DNA of 64,000 nucleotides, from NCBI RefSeq assembly GCF_029407905.1, contig NC_073634.1, positions 28,347,501 to 28,411,500 of the forward strand, written 5' to 3'. A model generated the notes under the pieces. That model worked only from the letters and a program-made list of their open reading frames with translations, had not been told where the DNA came from and ran no database searches. Both the position numbers and the translations under genes were made by a program. This DNA is from Bubalus kerabau. Its lineage: Eukaryota; Chordata; Mammalia; Artiodactyla; Bovidae. This document shows positions 1 to 11,510 of the stretch, in pieces (positions within the stretch are counted from its first letter, which is position 1; each line of letters starts with the position of its first letter).

Positions 1-1930
1 CACATCAAGAAGACAGGACTAATAATAGGCCAGGCTCAGGGTGGAGGCCGAGGGAAGGGAAGAGACAGGCTGAGCGGCCCTCATCCTGGCCTTGTTCCTC
101 TGCTTGGACTAGAGCCCCCAGCTCAGGCTCCCATTTTCCCTCCATCCTCTGTCTGCTCTTAGTCCCGCAGCTGAGGACAGCTTCATCCTTGATCAGCTTC
201 ATCCTTGCCCCAAACCCATACGCATCTGGAGATAGGAGTCCTCAGAGTTCCCTAGACACACCTGAGCCTCAGGTTAGGGTCCTAGAAGCAAAGCCTGAAA
301 TGACAATCCCTGTGAAAATAGTTAACTGGGAGAGCACTCCTGGGGCAGGGCTGTGAGGGAAGCAGGCTGGGGCAGGGATCAGTAAAGCAAAGATGTGGCC
401 TCCAGCTCCAGCTTGATCCTGTGGAGCCCCAGAGACGACTTATAGCACTATGCTGGCCCAGCCCATGATGCCCTGGGTCAGTGGTTGGCTGTAGGTGGGG
501 AACTGGTGGGTGGGTTCCTGGGAGATGGCAGCCAAGAAAATACTGCAGAGAAGCGGGTGCAGTGAACCTTAGCTGCCAAGTCTTACGGCAGCCGGTAAAG
601 GGACCTGTGTGAGGCACCCACAGCAGCCGCCACACTCATCTCACTCCAGGCGGGGAGCCCCCAGGCAGCCAGCAACACGCCAGCCTGTAGGCTCCCCTCA
701 GCTAATTCTCCGCAGCACTGCCTGGGGGGTGCAAAGGCCCTGTCTCCAGAGGAGCACGGGGGCCCCGGGAACAGGTGACAGAAGAGCAGCAGAGCCAGGC
801 CCTTACTTCTGGGGCAGGAGCCCCTCGCTGGGGGTCAGACACCTGTGCCTGGCCCAGGCCTCTCCTGCTGGCTGTGGCACATGCACAAGTGGGGGTTTGG
901 GGAGAGAAGACGCACAAGTGTCGTGGAGTCTCAAAGGCAAGGAAGCTAAGTGTGATCGTTGCCATCACCTGGTTGTTCCCACAGACACGTCACTGGCCAG
1001 GTGGGTCTGACAGGGACTCGGGGCTCAGGAAATGCCTGGAGAACTCAAGACAGGTTCTGTACAGCCATGCACCCTGGCTTCTCCTCCTGGCCTCAGCAGG
1101 GGTGCTGGGCTGGAGTCAGGAGGAGGAGGCACTTCCTCCCTTCACCGTGGTGTGGGGCTGGGTCAGAATCCTAGGGCTGAACCCTACGAGCTGCCAGAAG
1201 ACAGCAGCCAGACCAGGCCACCGTGTACCCTGGCAACCTCTCTATGTGTACTAGAAAGGCACCCTCAAGAAGAGAGACAAACTTCGAAAACACCCCCAGT
1301 GAATGTCAGTGAACTTCAGAAAAGGCCTCTTCTGCAGGGCCAGCCTGGGCCCTCCGCATGGCTACATGACTCACCAGGCTCTTTCCCACCTCAACCCGTC
1401 AGCACTAGGGGACAAGCCCACCATGCTTCTTGGGACCCCAGAAACTGAGACCTGTTTCCAGAGTGAGAGAGGGAGCAGGGAAACCTCAGGGTGCACGCCA
1501 TGGGCTTTGAAATCTGAACTAGGGCAGAGTTGGGGCAGCATCTTAATGAAGCTGAAGGCCCACAGATTCTGGGCCTTAAGCCAGCTGCACGGCGGACCTG
1601 TGAGGGGGAATCCCAGCTCTGCCAGACTGCTGGGGCTGCTAAAGTCAGGGCCAGGGAGCATGTGACGGCAGCCCAGCTACCATGGCCTTGGATGTGCCCC
1701 AAAGGCAGCAGAGGCTGAGGGACACGAGGGGTCCTGGGAGGCAACGAGCCTGAGCCTCCATTCAAGGCCATAACATCCATGGAGCCCTGCCTGGAGCTGG
1801 TGGCATCTAGACATGTGACTGGGGGAGGGAGCCCTCTCTCTAACAACAGCCTGCCTGTGGGGGCTGGGAGAGGTAGCCATGAGGGGTCCTCCACCAAGTC
1901 CGATTCCACGAACCTCAATCCTTCAATCCT
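1..1930. other. single-copy stretch, no gene recognised
   Basis: GC-moderate sequence with no recognisable repeat, CpG island or conserved coding frame. Several short open frames overlap on both strands (for example 775-1254 plus and 1391-1918 minus), but none shows a domain, and their mutual overlap argues against coding. Confidence 0.5.
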
Positions 1931-1934
1931 GTGT

Positions 1935-2015
1935 GTTCCTAAGAATCACCTGAGCTTTAAAGCAATGCAATCTCTGGGCCGCACCAGGTTTGCATAATTC
2001 TGGAGTAAGGTCACG
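1935..2015. repeat. MER5-like hAT fragment (weak)
   Basis: The run AAGAATCACCTGAGCTTTAA followed by TCTGGGCCGCACC resembles the inner part of MER5-type nonautonomous hAT elements. No terminal inverted repeats remain. Confidence 0.35.
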
Positions 2016-2176
2016 TTTCACTTATTCATTTACGTTTAGGCTTAAGGTTATTCTGCTGTGCCACCAGCCAGCTAGTGAATGCCCTGATCATTCACTCCAA
2101 GAGAGGCTTATCTTTCCAGAAAGGGCTCTGAGATCAATGCGATTTGGGAAATGGCTTCTACTTCTAGCTCCTTTTG

Positions 2177-2404
2177 GTGATTCACAGGTTGTTGTTCTTC
2201 AGTCTCTCAGTCATGTCCAGCTCTTTGCGGTCCCATGGACTGCAGCATGACAGGCTTCCCTGCCCTTCACTGCCTCCAAGAGTTTGCTTAAACTCATGTC
2301 CATTGAGTCGATGATGACATCCAACCATTTCATTCTTTGTCGCCTCGTTCTCCTCTTGCCCTCAATCTTTCCCAGCAACAGAGTCTTTCCCAGTGATTCA
2401 CAGG
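2177..2404 (-). mobile_element. BovB LINE, 5'-truncated 3' end with 12-bp TSD
   Basis: Bases 2189-2392 are the last about 200 bp of BovB in reverse orientation; the reverse strand still reads the C-terminal tail of its protein (residues RRTRRQRMKWLDVIIDSMD). The insert is flanked by a perfect duplication, GTGATTCACAGG, at 2177-2188 and 2393-2404, so it is an independent target-primed insertion truncated at its 5' end. Confidence 0.9.
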
Positions 2405-2475
2405 GCACATTTCAAAGAACTTCCTGAGCAAAAAAAGTCTTTCCTCTGGAAACTTGTTGTCGTTCTTGGTGATGG

Positions 2476-2477
<2 letters not shown>

Positions 2478-2519
<42 letters not shown>
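2478..2519. repeat. (TG)n microsatellite, about 21 units
   Basis: Uninterrupted GT dinucleotide run of about 42 bp. Length and purity make it a likely polymorphic marker. Confidence 0.97.
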
Positions 2520-2521
<2 letters not shown>

Positions 2522-2534
2522 ATGCGTGCGCACA

Positions 2535-2690
2535 GTGCAATGCTATCCCTGTTTTATAAATAGGACTCCTAGAGATTAGGACATTTGCCTGATGTGGTCC
2601 CCAGAGTCAGGGGCAGAGTGCCAATTCAGACACAGGTCTCCTTCCACTTTGCACATCGTCCCCACTCAATGCTCCTAAACCCCCCTAGAA
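2535..2690 (-). repeat. MIR SINE
   Basis: Degenerate MIR in reverse orientation: a CCCTGTTTTATAAATAGGAC segment (the MIR oligo-T/GAGGAAAC box) is followed by a divergent CACACAGCTAG-like part and CAATTCAGACACAGGTCTCC. Confidence 0.65.
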
Positions 2691-3924
2691 ATGGCACTCT
2701 CAGCAACGCCCCCTGTAAGTCAGGTGGCCCCAGATGGGCAAGATACTCACTCAGCTCCCTCTGCAGCTGGACTGCCGTGTCTCCCTGCAGTCTGGCCCGG
2801 TCTGTTTCCTGTCCAGCCCCTCACATACGGCAGAGCCCGTGCTGTCCTCCCTGCGGGGGTGCTAGTGCCTTCCCTGTGCCCAGACCCTCTTGGTCTGGTT
2901 TGGTGCAGGCTCGCAATCCTCCCAGCAATCTGGCTCCCCCGCAGGTAGGAAGGAAGGTGGACAGTTTCCCAGTTCTGTTTTTGCAAGTTCACATCATCAA
3001 AATGGGCTTCCCCACACTAAAAGGTGGGTCATTCTTCCAGGTGCGATGGTGAAGTGGAAGGCACCAGGGAGCACTTGATGAAGAGTTGCTGGAGGTTACA
3101 TGATCACCTTTCAGGAGAGCTTTAGGCCCCGCAAGCTCCAATACGCAGGCTGCTCCCTGCTCCTAAGGCTAGGGCAAGGGCTCCCCCCTCCAAAGGAATT
3201 TCAAAGAAATTTTCCTACTCCCCAGGTCACTGCATTCCTTCATCAAAAGGAGGCTCCTTGAGATGGTGAAACCTGAGTCCTGGGGTGCAGGCTGGACCAG
3301 AAGCACGTCTGAGTTCTCGAAGATGTATGTGGGAAAGTCTCTTAGAGTTTGTTCATTTTTCTCTGGCTACATCTAATTAAGACGAAACCTTAGCTTCCTC
3401 GGGAGTCTGCTGCATCCATCAGGCAGGTCCTGAGAGGGGCTGTGAAAACTCTGGCTTCCCTGCGGCAAGACTCACTGAAAATGTGTCCCGTTCTCTCTGG
3501 ACTCTTATTTCAGCAACAAATCAATGTCTTCCCATGAGATGTGTGGATGATAAACTGTTTCCCAGAGAAGTTTATGAACTAAAAATCGACCCCGTCATAC
3601 ACCACTCCCCACAGTGGGGGACTCTACATGCGTCTAACAACTCTTTTTTTATTCCCAATGACCCTGCCCAAAGCAAGTAAGATAGGCAGTCAGAATCAGA
3701 GACGCGTAGAAGAGACCAGAAGGCCAAGGGCCGTGACAGTGAGCAAGGCACAGGCAGAGCAATAGCTCATCCTCCAGAGAGACAGATTGGTGGCACCTGG
3801 GAAGTCAGCTTGGGGACCCAAGTGGCTAAACAAAATGATAGATCCTCCAAGGTAGGCCCAGCTGGCCAGCACCCCAACACCCAGGGGGGCTGGCACCATG
3901 ACTTGACAGAGTAACTAGGCACAT
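2691..3924. other. single-copy stretch, no gene recognised
   Basis: No known repeat and no convincing reading frame. A homeodomain-type TAATTA core (CATCTAATTAAGACG) lies near 3370-3384. Nothing else stands out. Confidence 0.45.
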
Positions 3925-4095
3925 GCAGGTGCTTTTCTATGTACTTTATGTTTGTTTAATCTTCCCAACAATTGTTCCCTGTTCCCAAAAATATCCCCAT
4001 TTTAGAGATGAAATAACTGAGGCACAGGGAGAGTAGGTCACTTGCCTAGAGTCATACAATCAGTATGTTGTAGGGTCAGATTTGAATTCCAACAA

Positions 4096-4347
4096 TCTGG
4101 CTTTGGGCTACCCTGGTGACTCAGACAGTAAAAATTTTGTCTGTCTGCAACTCTGGAGACCCAGGTTTGATCCCTGGATTGGGAAGATTGCCCTGAAGGA
4201 GGCCATGGCAACCCACTCCAGTATTCTTGCCTGGAGAATCCCCATGGACAGAGGAGCCTAATGGGCTACAGTCCACGGGGTCCCAAAGAGTCAGACAAGA
4301 CTGAGTGACTAACACACACACACACACACACACACACAGTCTGGCTT
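4096..4347 (+). mobile_element. Bov-tA SINE with (CA)n tail and 8-bp TSD
   Basis: Full-length tRNA-derived ruminant SINE: head GGGCTACCCTGGTGACTCAG, B-box GGTTTGATCCCTGG near 4166, and the body GGCAACCCACTCCAGTATTC. It ends in a (CA)14 tail at 4312-4338. The duplication TCTGGCTT at 4096-4103 and 4340-4347 marks insertion into the MIR. Confidence 0.95.
4312..4338. repeat. (CA)n microsatellite in SINE tail
   Basis: Pure AC run that forms the 3' tail of the Bov-tA copy. Such tails seed new microsatellites. Confidence 0.95.
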
Positions 4348-4394
4348 CAGAATCTATGCACTAAACCACCACACCACAGCTGATAGTCTGATAC

Positions 4395-6232
4395 ATTTGT
4401 CACAATGAATAAACCAACATCAATATATTATGGTAAGCATTATTATTATAGTGTAAGTCCATACTTTCTGCAGATTTCCTTAGTTTTTTACCTAATGTCC
4501 TCTTTCTTTTCTGGGTACCACATAATACTTAGTTGTCATGTCTCTTTAGGTCCATCTTGGCTGTGACCATTTCTCAGACGTACCTTGTTTTTGATCATCT
4601 TGACAGTTTTGAGGAGTCTTGGTCAGGAATTGTGTGGACTATTGCTCCAGAGAGATGTGTCTGGTGCTTTTTCTCATAGTTAGACTGGAATCGCGGGTTC
4701 GGGAAGGACGACCACAGAAGTAAAGCTGTTGTCATTGCATCACAGCAAGGGTACATGCTACCAACATGACTTATCACTGTTGATGCTGACCTTGACCACC
4801 CGGCTGAGGTTTCTCCAGTATCAAGTTACTCTTTTGTCCCCTTTCCACACTGCACTGTTTGGAAGGAAGTCATTATGTACAGCCCGCATTTAAGGAGTGG
4901 GGAGCCAGGCTCCTCCTTGAGGGGGACGTGTCTGCATAAATCACTGGGAATTTTTCTGCACTGGAGTTTGTCTCTCCTCCCCCATTTATTTGTTTTATTT
5001 AATAACTTAGTTAAATATGACATTAATTGTTAAACTATTTATTTATTTAAGTACAGGCTCATGAATATTCATTTTATACGTTGAGTAATAATCCAATACA
5101 ACTGTAATTATTTTCTTGCTCAGATTGTTCCAGCTTTGGCTACTGGAGCTCTTTCAGTTGGCCTGTGTATCTCTTTGGCATACTCCCATCTATTTTTTTT
5201 AAGCACTTTTTTGCTTTACGGCACTACATGATGCTCCAGCTTCATCTTGTGTATTTCCTGCCTCCTGTCCTAGAAGCAGCCATCTTTCCATGGAGCCCTA
5301 GTTCTTTTTATTGGAAAGTAGTGTTAGAAATGAAGGTCTGAGTGTGCTCATTGCTACTGGGGTATCACTGCTTCTAGGCCCTCTCAGCTGATACAACAAT
5401 AAAATATGTATGTATACTGACCTGTGTGTCTATCAAACTAACCAAATAAACACAAATCTATAAACGTTCCTATATGTAACCTTCTATATCTATATTAAGG
5501 TAAACCTGAGTTCATGCTGATATCTACAACTTTAATCCATTATCACAAGGATCACACCAGCCTTCTCCCTTTGCTTGTCTGTAACTTCCACTTCCCACTC
5601 CCAAAGAGAGAAACCTGGAGGTCACCATTCACCATCCATTTGGTTGGTGGTTCAGTTCCAATATACATGTATGGAGGTTTCAGAATTGTTAGTCCATACC
5701 CTACAGGAAACCCCTTCATCGAGTAGCGTACAGTGCTCATAGTTTCTTTTGCCTTTAGTCTTACAGACTATGCATTCCAAACTTTATTTAAATTGAAACC
5801 TTTCCCCCAGCCCACTTCAGTGAGGCTGTTTCATACATCTGTAATACAGATAAGTTTATCATAGTCTGTATTCCATCCTGGGATCTCCAGGCCTCCTAAA
5901 TGATTTTTCTAAATGTGCATACATCAAGATTTAAGCTTTACAAGTGGCTCAGTGGTAAAGAATCTGCCTGCCAATGTAGGAGATACAGTACTTGGGTTTG
6001 ATCCCTGGGTGGGGAAGATTCCCTGGAGGAGGAAACGGCAACCCACTTCAGTGTTCTTGCCTGGAGAATCCCAGGAACGGGGGAGCCTGGTGGGCTGCTG
6101 TCTCTGGGGTCACACAGAGTCGGACACAACTGAGGCGACTTAGCTTAGCAGCAGCTGTAAAATTTTATGGGTTTCAACAAACACAATGTCATGTACCTAT
6201 CATTAAAAGATGCAGAACAATTTCACTCTTTT
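4395..6232. repeat. L1M 3' UTR (ancient L1) split by Bov-tA
   Basis: A long match to the ancient mammalian L1M 3' region. Segments seen include GTTGTCATGTCTCTTTAGGT near 4533, CTTGACAGTTTTGAGGAGTC near 4600, GCTACTGGGGTATCACTGCT near 5354 and AAACCTGGAGGTCACCATTC. It runs to about 5930 and resumes at 6157-6232 (CATGTACCTATCATTAAAAG) after the SINE. Orientation was not fixed. Confidence 0.8.
5932..6156 (+). mobile_element. Bov-tA SINE in L1M
   Basis: Head GTGGCTCAGTGGTAAAGAAT, B-box region GGGTTTGATCCCTGG, body CCTGGAGAATCCCAGGAACG, and an end in TTAGCAGCAGC typical of the BOV-A2-like subfamily. No clean target-site duplication was found. Confidence 0.9.
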
Positions 6233-6249
6233 AAAAAAAAAAATAACTT

Positions 6250-6325
6250 CATGCATGCCTGCATGCCCACTGAGTCATGTCTGACTCGTTGTGACTTCAC
6301 AGACTGTAGCCCACCAACCCTGGGC
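6250..6325 (-). repeat. short Bov-tA/BovB-tail fragment (diverged)
   Basis: GAGTCATGTCTGACTCGTTG followed by ACTGTAGCCCACCA is the shared 3' end of Bov-tA and BovB in reverse orientation, much decayed. Confidence 0.6.
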
Positions 6326-6374
6326 TTCACTTATTCAACCTTTTCCCCATCCTCAAGAAGCCTTCAATTTTAGA

Positions 6375-6560
6375 GCATATTTAAATGCTTTTTCGAAGTT
6401 CTTCTTATGCACATTACCTATTTAATCTGCAAAAGTGGTTGAAAAGAGCAGAAGCATCATTCCTACTTCATGGAGAGGAGATGGAGGCTCAGAAGCATTA
6501 ATAAGCGTGCCTTTGGCTATATGGCCAGTGTGTGCACACCTGAGTGACCCTGCTGCTTTA
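6375..6560 (-). repeat. MIR SINE (degraded)
   Basis: GCACATTACCTATTTAATCT then CATGGAGAGGAGATGGAGGC matches the reverse strand of MIR. Confidence 0.55.
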
Positions 6561-6709
6561 TTTCTACTCTACTAAGGTCAAGAGTGGCTCCCAGACCCTA
6601 GAGATGGAGGCAGGAAGGGATTACAGGCAGGCAGGAGACCAGGCCATAAGTGAAAACAAGCTGTGCATGGACAGGGACACCCAAGCTATGATCTTGGTTC
6701 TGCCACCTG

Positions 6710-6959
6710 TTCACCGGGTATGTATGTATGCTTGCTAAGTCACTTCAGTCGTGTCCAACTCTTTGCAACCCCATGGACTGCAGCCTGCCAGGCTCCTCTG
6801 TTCATGGGATTTCCCAGGGAAGAATACTGGAGAGGGTTGCCATTTCCTCCTCTAGGGGATCTTTCCAACTCAGGGATTGAATCCCAGTCTCATACATCTC
6901 CTGCACTGGCATGTGGGTTCTTTACCACTACTGCCACCTGAGGAAGCCCATTCACCAGG
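6710..6959 (-). mobile_element. Bov-tA SINE with 9-bp TSD
   Basis: Reverse-orientation Bov-tA at 6719-6950 with a (GTAT)n tail at its left. The B-box reads GGATTGAATCCCAG on this strand. The flanks TTCACCGGG (6710-6718) and TTCACCAGG (6951-6959) match in 8 of 9 positions. Confidence 0.92.
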
Positions 6960-9264
6960 TCAGTTCAGTTCAGTCGCTCAGTTGTGTCTGACTGTTTGCG
7001 ACCCCTTGGACTGCAGCATACCAGGCTTCCCTGTCCATCACCAACTCTCAGACTTGCTCAAACTCATGTCTATCAGGTCAGTGATGCCTTCCAACCATCT
7101 CATCCTCTGTCATCCCCTTCTTCTCCCTTCAATATTTACCAGCATCAGGGTCTTTTCCAATGAGTCAGTTCTTTGCATCAGGTGGCCAAAGTATTGGAGC
7201 TTCAGCTTCAGTATCAGTCCTTCCAATGAATATTCAGGACTGATTTCCTTTAGGATGGACTGGTTGGATCTCTACAGTCCAAGGGACTCTCAAGAGTCTT
7301 CAACACTACAGTTCAAAAGCATCAATTCTTCGGCGCTCAGCTTTCTTTATGGTCCAACTCTCACATGCATACATGACTACTGGAAAAATCATAGCTTTGA
7401 CTAGATGGACCTTTGTCAGCCCCCGGAGGAGGCCATTGCAACCCACTCCAGTATTCTTGCCTGGAGAATCCCCATGGACAGAGGAACCTGGTGGGCTACA
7501 GTCCATGGGGCCACAAACAGTTGGACACGACCAAGCGACTAAGCACAGCACAGCACAGCACCTTCGTCAGTAAAGTGATGTCTCTGCATTTTAATATGCT
7601 GTCTAGGTTGGTCATAGTTTTTCTTCCAAGGAGCAAAGGTCTTTTAATTTCATGGCTGCAGTCACCACCTGCAGTGATTTTGGAGCCCAAGAAAATAAAG
7701 TCTGTCACTGTTTCCATTGTTTCCCATGAAATGATGGGACTGGATGCCATGATCTTAGTTTTCTGAATGTTGAGTTTTAAGCCAGCTTTTTCACTCTCCT
7801 CTTTCACTTTCATCAAGAGGCTCTTCAGTTCCTCTTTGCTTTCTGCCATAAGGGTGGTGTCATCTGCATATCTGAGGTTATTGATATTTCTCCCAGCAAT
7901 CTTGATTCCAGCTTGTGCTTCCATCCAGCCCAGCATTTCTTATGATGTACTCTGCATATAAATTAAATAAGCAAGGTGACAATATACAGCCTTGATGTAC
8001 TCCTTTCCCGATTTGGAACCAGTCTGTCGTTCCCTGTCCAGTTCTAACTGTTGCTTTTTGACCTGCATACAGATTTCTCAGGAGGCAGGTAAGGTGGTCT
8101 GATATTCCCATCTCTTTCAGAATTTTCCACAGTTTGTTGTAATCCACACAGTAAAAGGCTTTAGCATAGTCAATGAAGCAGAAGTAGATGTTTTTCTGGA
8201 ATTCTCTTGCTTTTTCGGTGGTCCAACGGATGTTGGCAATTTGATCTCTGGTTCCTCTGCCTTTTCTAAATCCAGCTTGAACATCTGGAAGTTCTCAGTT
8301 CACATACTGTTGAAACCTAGCTTGGAGAATTTTGAGCATTATTTGCTAGTGTGTGAGTGCAATTGTGAGGTAGTTTGAACAATCTTTGGCATTGCCTTTC
8401 TTTGGGATTGGAATGAAAACTGACCTTTTCCAGTCCCGTGGCCACTGCTGAGTTTTCCAAATTTGCAGGCATATTAAGTGCAGAACTTTCACAGCATCAT
8501 CTTTCAGGATTTGAAATAGCTCAGCTGGAATTCCGTTACTTCCACTAGCTTTGTTTGTAGTGATGCCCCCTAAGGCCCACTTGACTTTGCACTCCAGGAT
8601 GCCTGGCTCTAGGTGAGTGATCACACTATCAAAGTTATATGGGTCATGAAGAACTTTTTTGTATGGTTCCTCTGTGTATTCTTACCACCTCTTCTTAATA
8701 TCTTCTGCATCTGGTTAGGTCCATACCATTTCTGTCCTTTATCGAGCCCATCTTTGCATGAAATGTTCCCTTGGTATCTCTAATTTTCTTGAAGAGATCT
8801 CTAGTCTTTCCCATTCTATTGTTTTCCTCTGTTTCTTTGCACTGATCACTGAGGAAGGTGTTCTTATCTCTCCTTTCTATTCTTTGGAACTCTGCATTCA
8901 GATGCTTATATCTTTCCCTTTCTCCTTTGCCTTTCACTTCTCTTATTTTATCAGTTATTTGAAAGGCCTCCTCAGACAACCATTTTGCCTTTTTGCATTT
9001 CTTCTTCTTGGGGATGATTTTGATCCCTGCCTCCTGTACAGTGTTACAAACCTCCGCCCATAGTTCTTCAGGCACTCTATCAGATCTAATCCCTTGAATC
9101 CATTTGTCACTTTCACTGTATAATCGTAAGGGTTTGAGTCACATCATACCTGAATGGTCTAGTGGTTTTCCCTACTCTCTTCAATTGAAGTCTGAATTTG
9201 GTAATAAGGAGTTCATGATCTGAGCCACAGTCAGCTCCTGGTCTTGTTTTTGCTGACTGACTAC
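6960..9264 (-). mobile_element. BovB (RTE) LINE, about 2.2 kb, degenerate
   Basis: Reverse-orientation BovB from its 3' terminus (repeats of CAGTT at 6961) to the region encoding the linker before the RT domain. The reverse strand reads fragments of the reverse transcriptase: RYADDTTLMAESKEELKSLL (7496-7936 frame, YADD motif) and GKGVHQGCILSPCLFNLYAE (7878-8147 frame). Frameshifts and stops split the protein into at least four pieces, so the copy is dead. It carries a truncated SINE at 7420-7560. Its 5' end stops near TTTTTGCTGACTG, before the endonuclease part. Confidence 0.95.
7410..7570 (+). mobile_element. 5'-truncated Bov-tA SINE inside BovB, 10-bp TSD
   Basis: Bases 7420-7560 hold only the 3' half of Bov-tA (starting GGAGGAGGCCATTGCAACCC, ending in GCACA repeats). 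The BovB target is duplicated as CCTTTGTCAG (7410-7419) and CCTTCGTCAG (7561-7570), one mismatch. The tRNA head is absent, so this copy has no internal Pol III promoter. Confidence 0.93.
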
Positions 9265-9604
9265 ACCAGATGGTATTGACTAAATTGCTTTCCCTGACTG
9301 GGAAGTTTACAGAAGTTTCTTCTTCTCTAAATTCGTGAGGGGTGTGGTGATCCCTGGGTCCTATTAGAGTTTAGCAAGCTATGCCTGGCCTCAGCACGGA
9401 GCCAAGCACAGTCAGCAGGGAGGTTTGGGGGCAGTCAGGAGAGGCAGCTGAGAAGCAAAGCTGCAGTCAACCATGGAGAAGCAGCGGCGGCCACACTGTG
9501 GTCAGCAGAGTGTCCCCAGAGTGGCAGCTCCCACCCTGCTCTTTCCCCAGCAAGCTCTCCAGGCAAACTGCACTAGCTTCTGTATCCCATTCCATGGTTT
9601 ATGG

Positions 9605-9910
9605 CAGTGTTTTTCAAACTGTAGTTCAGGACCCAATGGGTCATGACTTGCAATTCTTATTTTTAAATGTTTATTTTTGTTTACTTATTGGGTTGCACTG
9701 GGTTTTAGTAGCAGGAAGTGGGATCTTTAGTTGCATATGGGATCTAATTCCTTGACCAGGGATTGAACCTGGGTTCCCTGAATTGCAAGCACTGAATATT
9801 AACCCCTGGGCCACCAGGCAAGTCTCATGACTTGCAATTTTTTAAAAATAGAGAGGAAACAAGCTCAGAGAGGTCTGATGCTACATGCAAGGTCTCCTAG
9901 GTAGTGAGGG
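9605..9910 (-). repeat. ancient repeat plus MIR split by CHR SINE
   Basis: Left of the SINE, CAGTGTTTTTCAAACTGTAG resembles a hAT-type terminus. Right of it, GAGAGGAAACAAGCTCAGAG and GCAAGGTCTCCTAG match MIR in reverse. Family assignment of the left part is unsure. Confidence 0.45.
9641..9839 (-). mobile_element. CHR-type SINE with perfect 15-bp TSD
   Basis: Cetartiodactyl tRNA-Glu-derived SINE in reverse: T/A-rich tail at 9656, body GGGTTGCACTGGGTTTTAGT, B-box GGGATTGAACCTGGG, head GGCCACCAGGCAAGTC. The duplication TCATGACTTGCAATT sits at 9641-9655 and 9825-9839. Confidence 0.93.
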
Positions 9911-10939
9911 GAAGGTTATGAAGAACACTCCCGGCTCCCAGATCCAGCTGGGCTTCCCTGCGTTTGACCCCAATCAGAACTGTGGCACTGTCTGCTTCAC
10001 AAAGTCCTGGGCAGCATAGTCCATGAGGAGGAGGTCCAAGTTGGAGGGTGTCTGGACCCCTCAGCCTGGCCCACCCCAGTTCAGCTTGGCAGGAGAAAAG
10101 TGGGTTTGCCATCCCCCCGCCATCACCCCCTCGTAGAAGCAGACTCAGTGGGAGGTCAGCCAGGACCAAGGCTCTGCCAGGGTGGGCAATTAGGGCGGGG
10201 AGAGTGGGCTGCTGGGAGAGGCTGGGAAAGACCCCGTGGGCCTCCTGCCTCCACCCAGATGCCACACACACCACACTTAGCAAGCACACTCATAAAAACA
10301 TGCTCTGGCTGGGACTCCAGACTCCCTCAGGGCCTGAATCCCAGCCCGGAGCAACCACGGATCCTATAATATGTCCATCTGTCCTCTGTTCCCCAGGCTC
10401 TCCTGCTTTGCCTGAGATCAACATGAGCCCGCTAGGAATGCATTTTGTCCCTTTCCTTCTTTCCTGTCCCTCCTAATCTGAACACCCACAACAAAACTGT
10501 GTTGTCTTGTGATTTACGAGCTCACAAAACTCACTAACACTTTTTCCTCAAACACCTCGATGTAGAGAAGCCCTTGGTTTCTCTGCAGACAAGAGGGCCC
10601 TACTTCTCCCTCAGGCATGGACCACCAGGCCCGGGCCAGGACCCTGCCCAACAGGCTCTGTGGTTTATTTGTGATCTGTTCATTCAAAGGTCACCATTGG
10701 GAAATCCTTGACAGTGGTGAGGAAAAGGCAAGAAAAGTGAGGGCCAGGAAGAATTTTCCCACAACACAGGTCTCCTGGCTGGCCCCTTTCTGGCTACAGT
10801 CCCTTGGTGAGCCGGGTGCCTCCACCAGGCCACAGAGGGTCTCAGCATCTCCCAGTGACTGGTGTTTGAGGCACTAGGAAAAGGCTCCTGGTGGGAACTT
10901 TCCAGCAAGTCCAGGACCTCCCTGGAGAGAAGCACTGGA
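9911..10939. other. single-copy stretch, no gene recognised
   Basis: Moderately GC-rich sequence. Overlapping open frames on both strands near 9.9-10.5 kb lack any recognisable domain. No repeat seen. Confidence 0.45.
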
Positions 10940-11222
10940 CCTCACTTTAGGTCTCTGCTCAGGTGTCACCAACTCAGACTGGCCTCCTGTGACCACCCAA
11001 TCCCCCTGCCAGCTCCCAGACCCCCTTCCTGATTTTGCCATTCTCTATAGCCCTTCCTACCATCTGACAGCTGGTTACCTTATTTTCCAGAGGACTCTCC
11101 CACTAGAATGTAACATAGGAACTTTGCTTTGTTCATGTCTTTCTCCCTTGTGGCCTACAATGGTTTTCAGCACAGAGTAAACACCCAATAAGTATTTGTT
11201 CAGTGAATGAATGAATGAATTT
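10940..11222 (+). repeat. L2 LINE 3' end
   Basis: CTGCTCAGGTGTCACC, then CCCACTAGAATGTAAC, then CACCCAATAAGTATTTGTTC and a (GAAT)n tail form the characteristic L2 3' terminus in forward orientation. Confidence 0.85.
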
Positions 11223-11280
11223 CTTAGGCCTAAATGTGGCCAAAAAGATCTGTTCCATAGCCTGCCCAGAATTCTTCAAA

Positions 11281-11510
11281 TATATGTGTGCGTGCCCAGT
11301 CACGTCTGACTCTTTGTGACCCCATGGACTGTAGCCCACCAGGTTCCTCTGTCCTGGGGATTTCCCAGGCAAGAAGAATACTGGAGTGGATTGCTATTTT
11401 CCCCTCCAAGGCATCTTCCCAACCCAGGGATTGAACCCGCGTCTCTGGCATCTCCTGCATCTCCTGCATGGGTAGGCAGACTCTACCACTGAGCCACCTG
11501 GGAAGCCCCA
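11281..11510 (-). mobile_element. Bov-tA SINE
   Basis: Full-length reverse copy: GTCACGTCTGACTCTTTGTG at the left, B-box GGGATTGAACCCGCG, head GAGCCACCTGGGAAGCCCC at the right. A short duplication of CATCTCCTG occurs inside (near 11449-11467). No clear target-site duplication. Confidence 0.95.

Larger units (their letters stand above)
3925..4380 (-). repeat. MIR SINE split by Bov-tA
   Basis: MIR reverse strand: ATCCCCATTTTAGAGATGAA then GTCATACAATCAGTATG, up to 4103. It resumes at 4340 with CAGAATCTATGCACTAAACC. The gap is the Bov-tA at 4104-4339. Confidence 0.85.
6675..9350 (+). repeat. MIR SINE split by Bov-tA and BovB
   Basis: The first half (6675-6718, CTTGGTTCTGCCACCTGTTC) and a second half (about 9275-9350, GGGAAGTTTACAGAAGTTTC) look like one MIR in forward orientation. 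They are now separated by 2.5 kb of younger ruminant retroposons (6719-9264). Only the two flanks are MIR. Confidence 0.5.
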
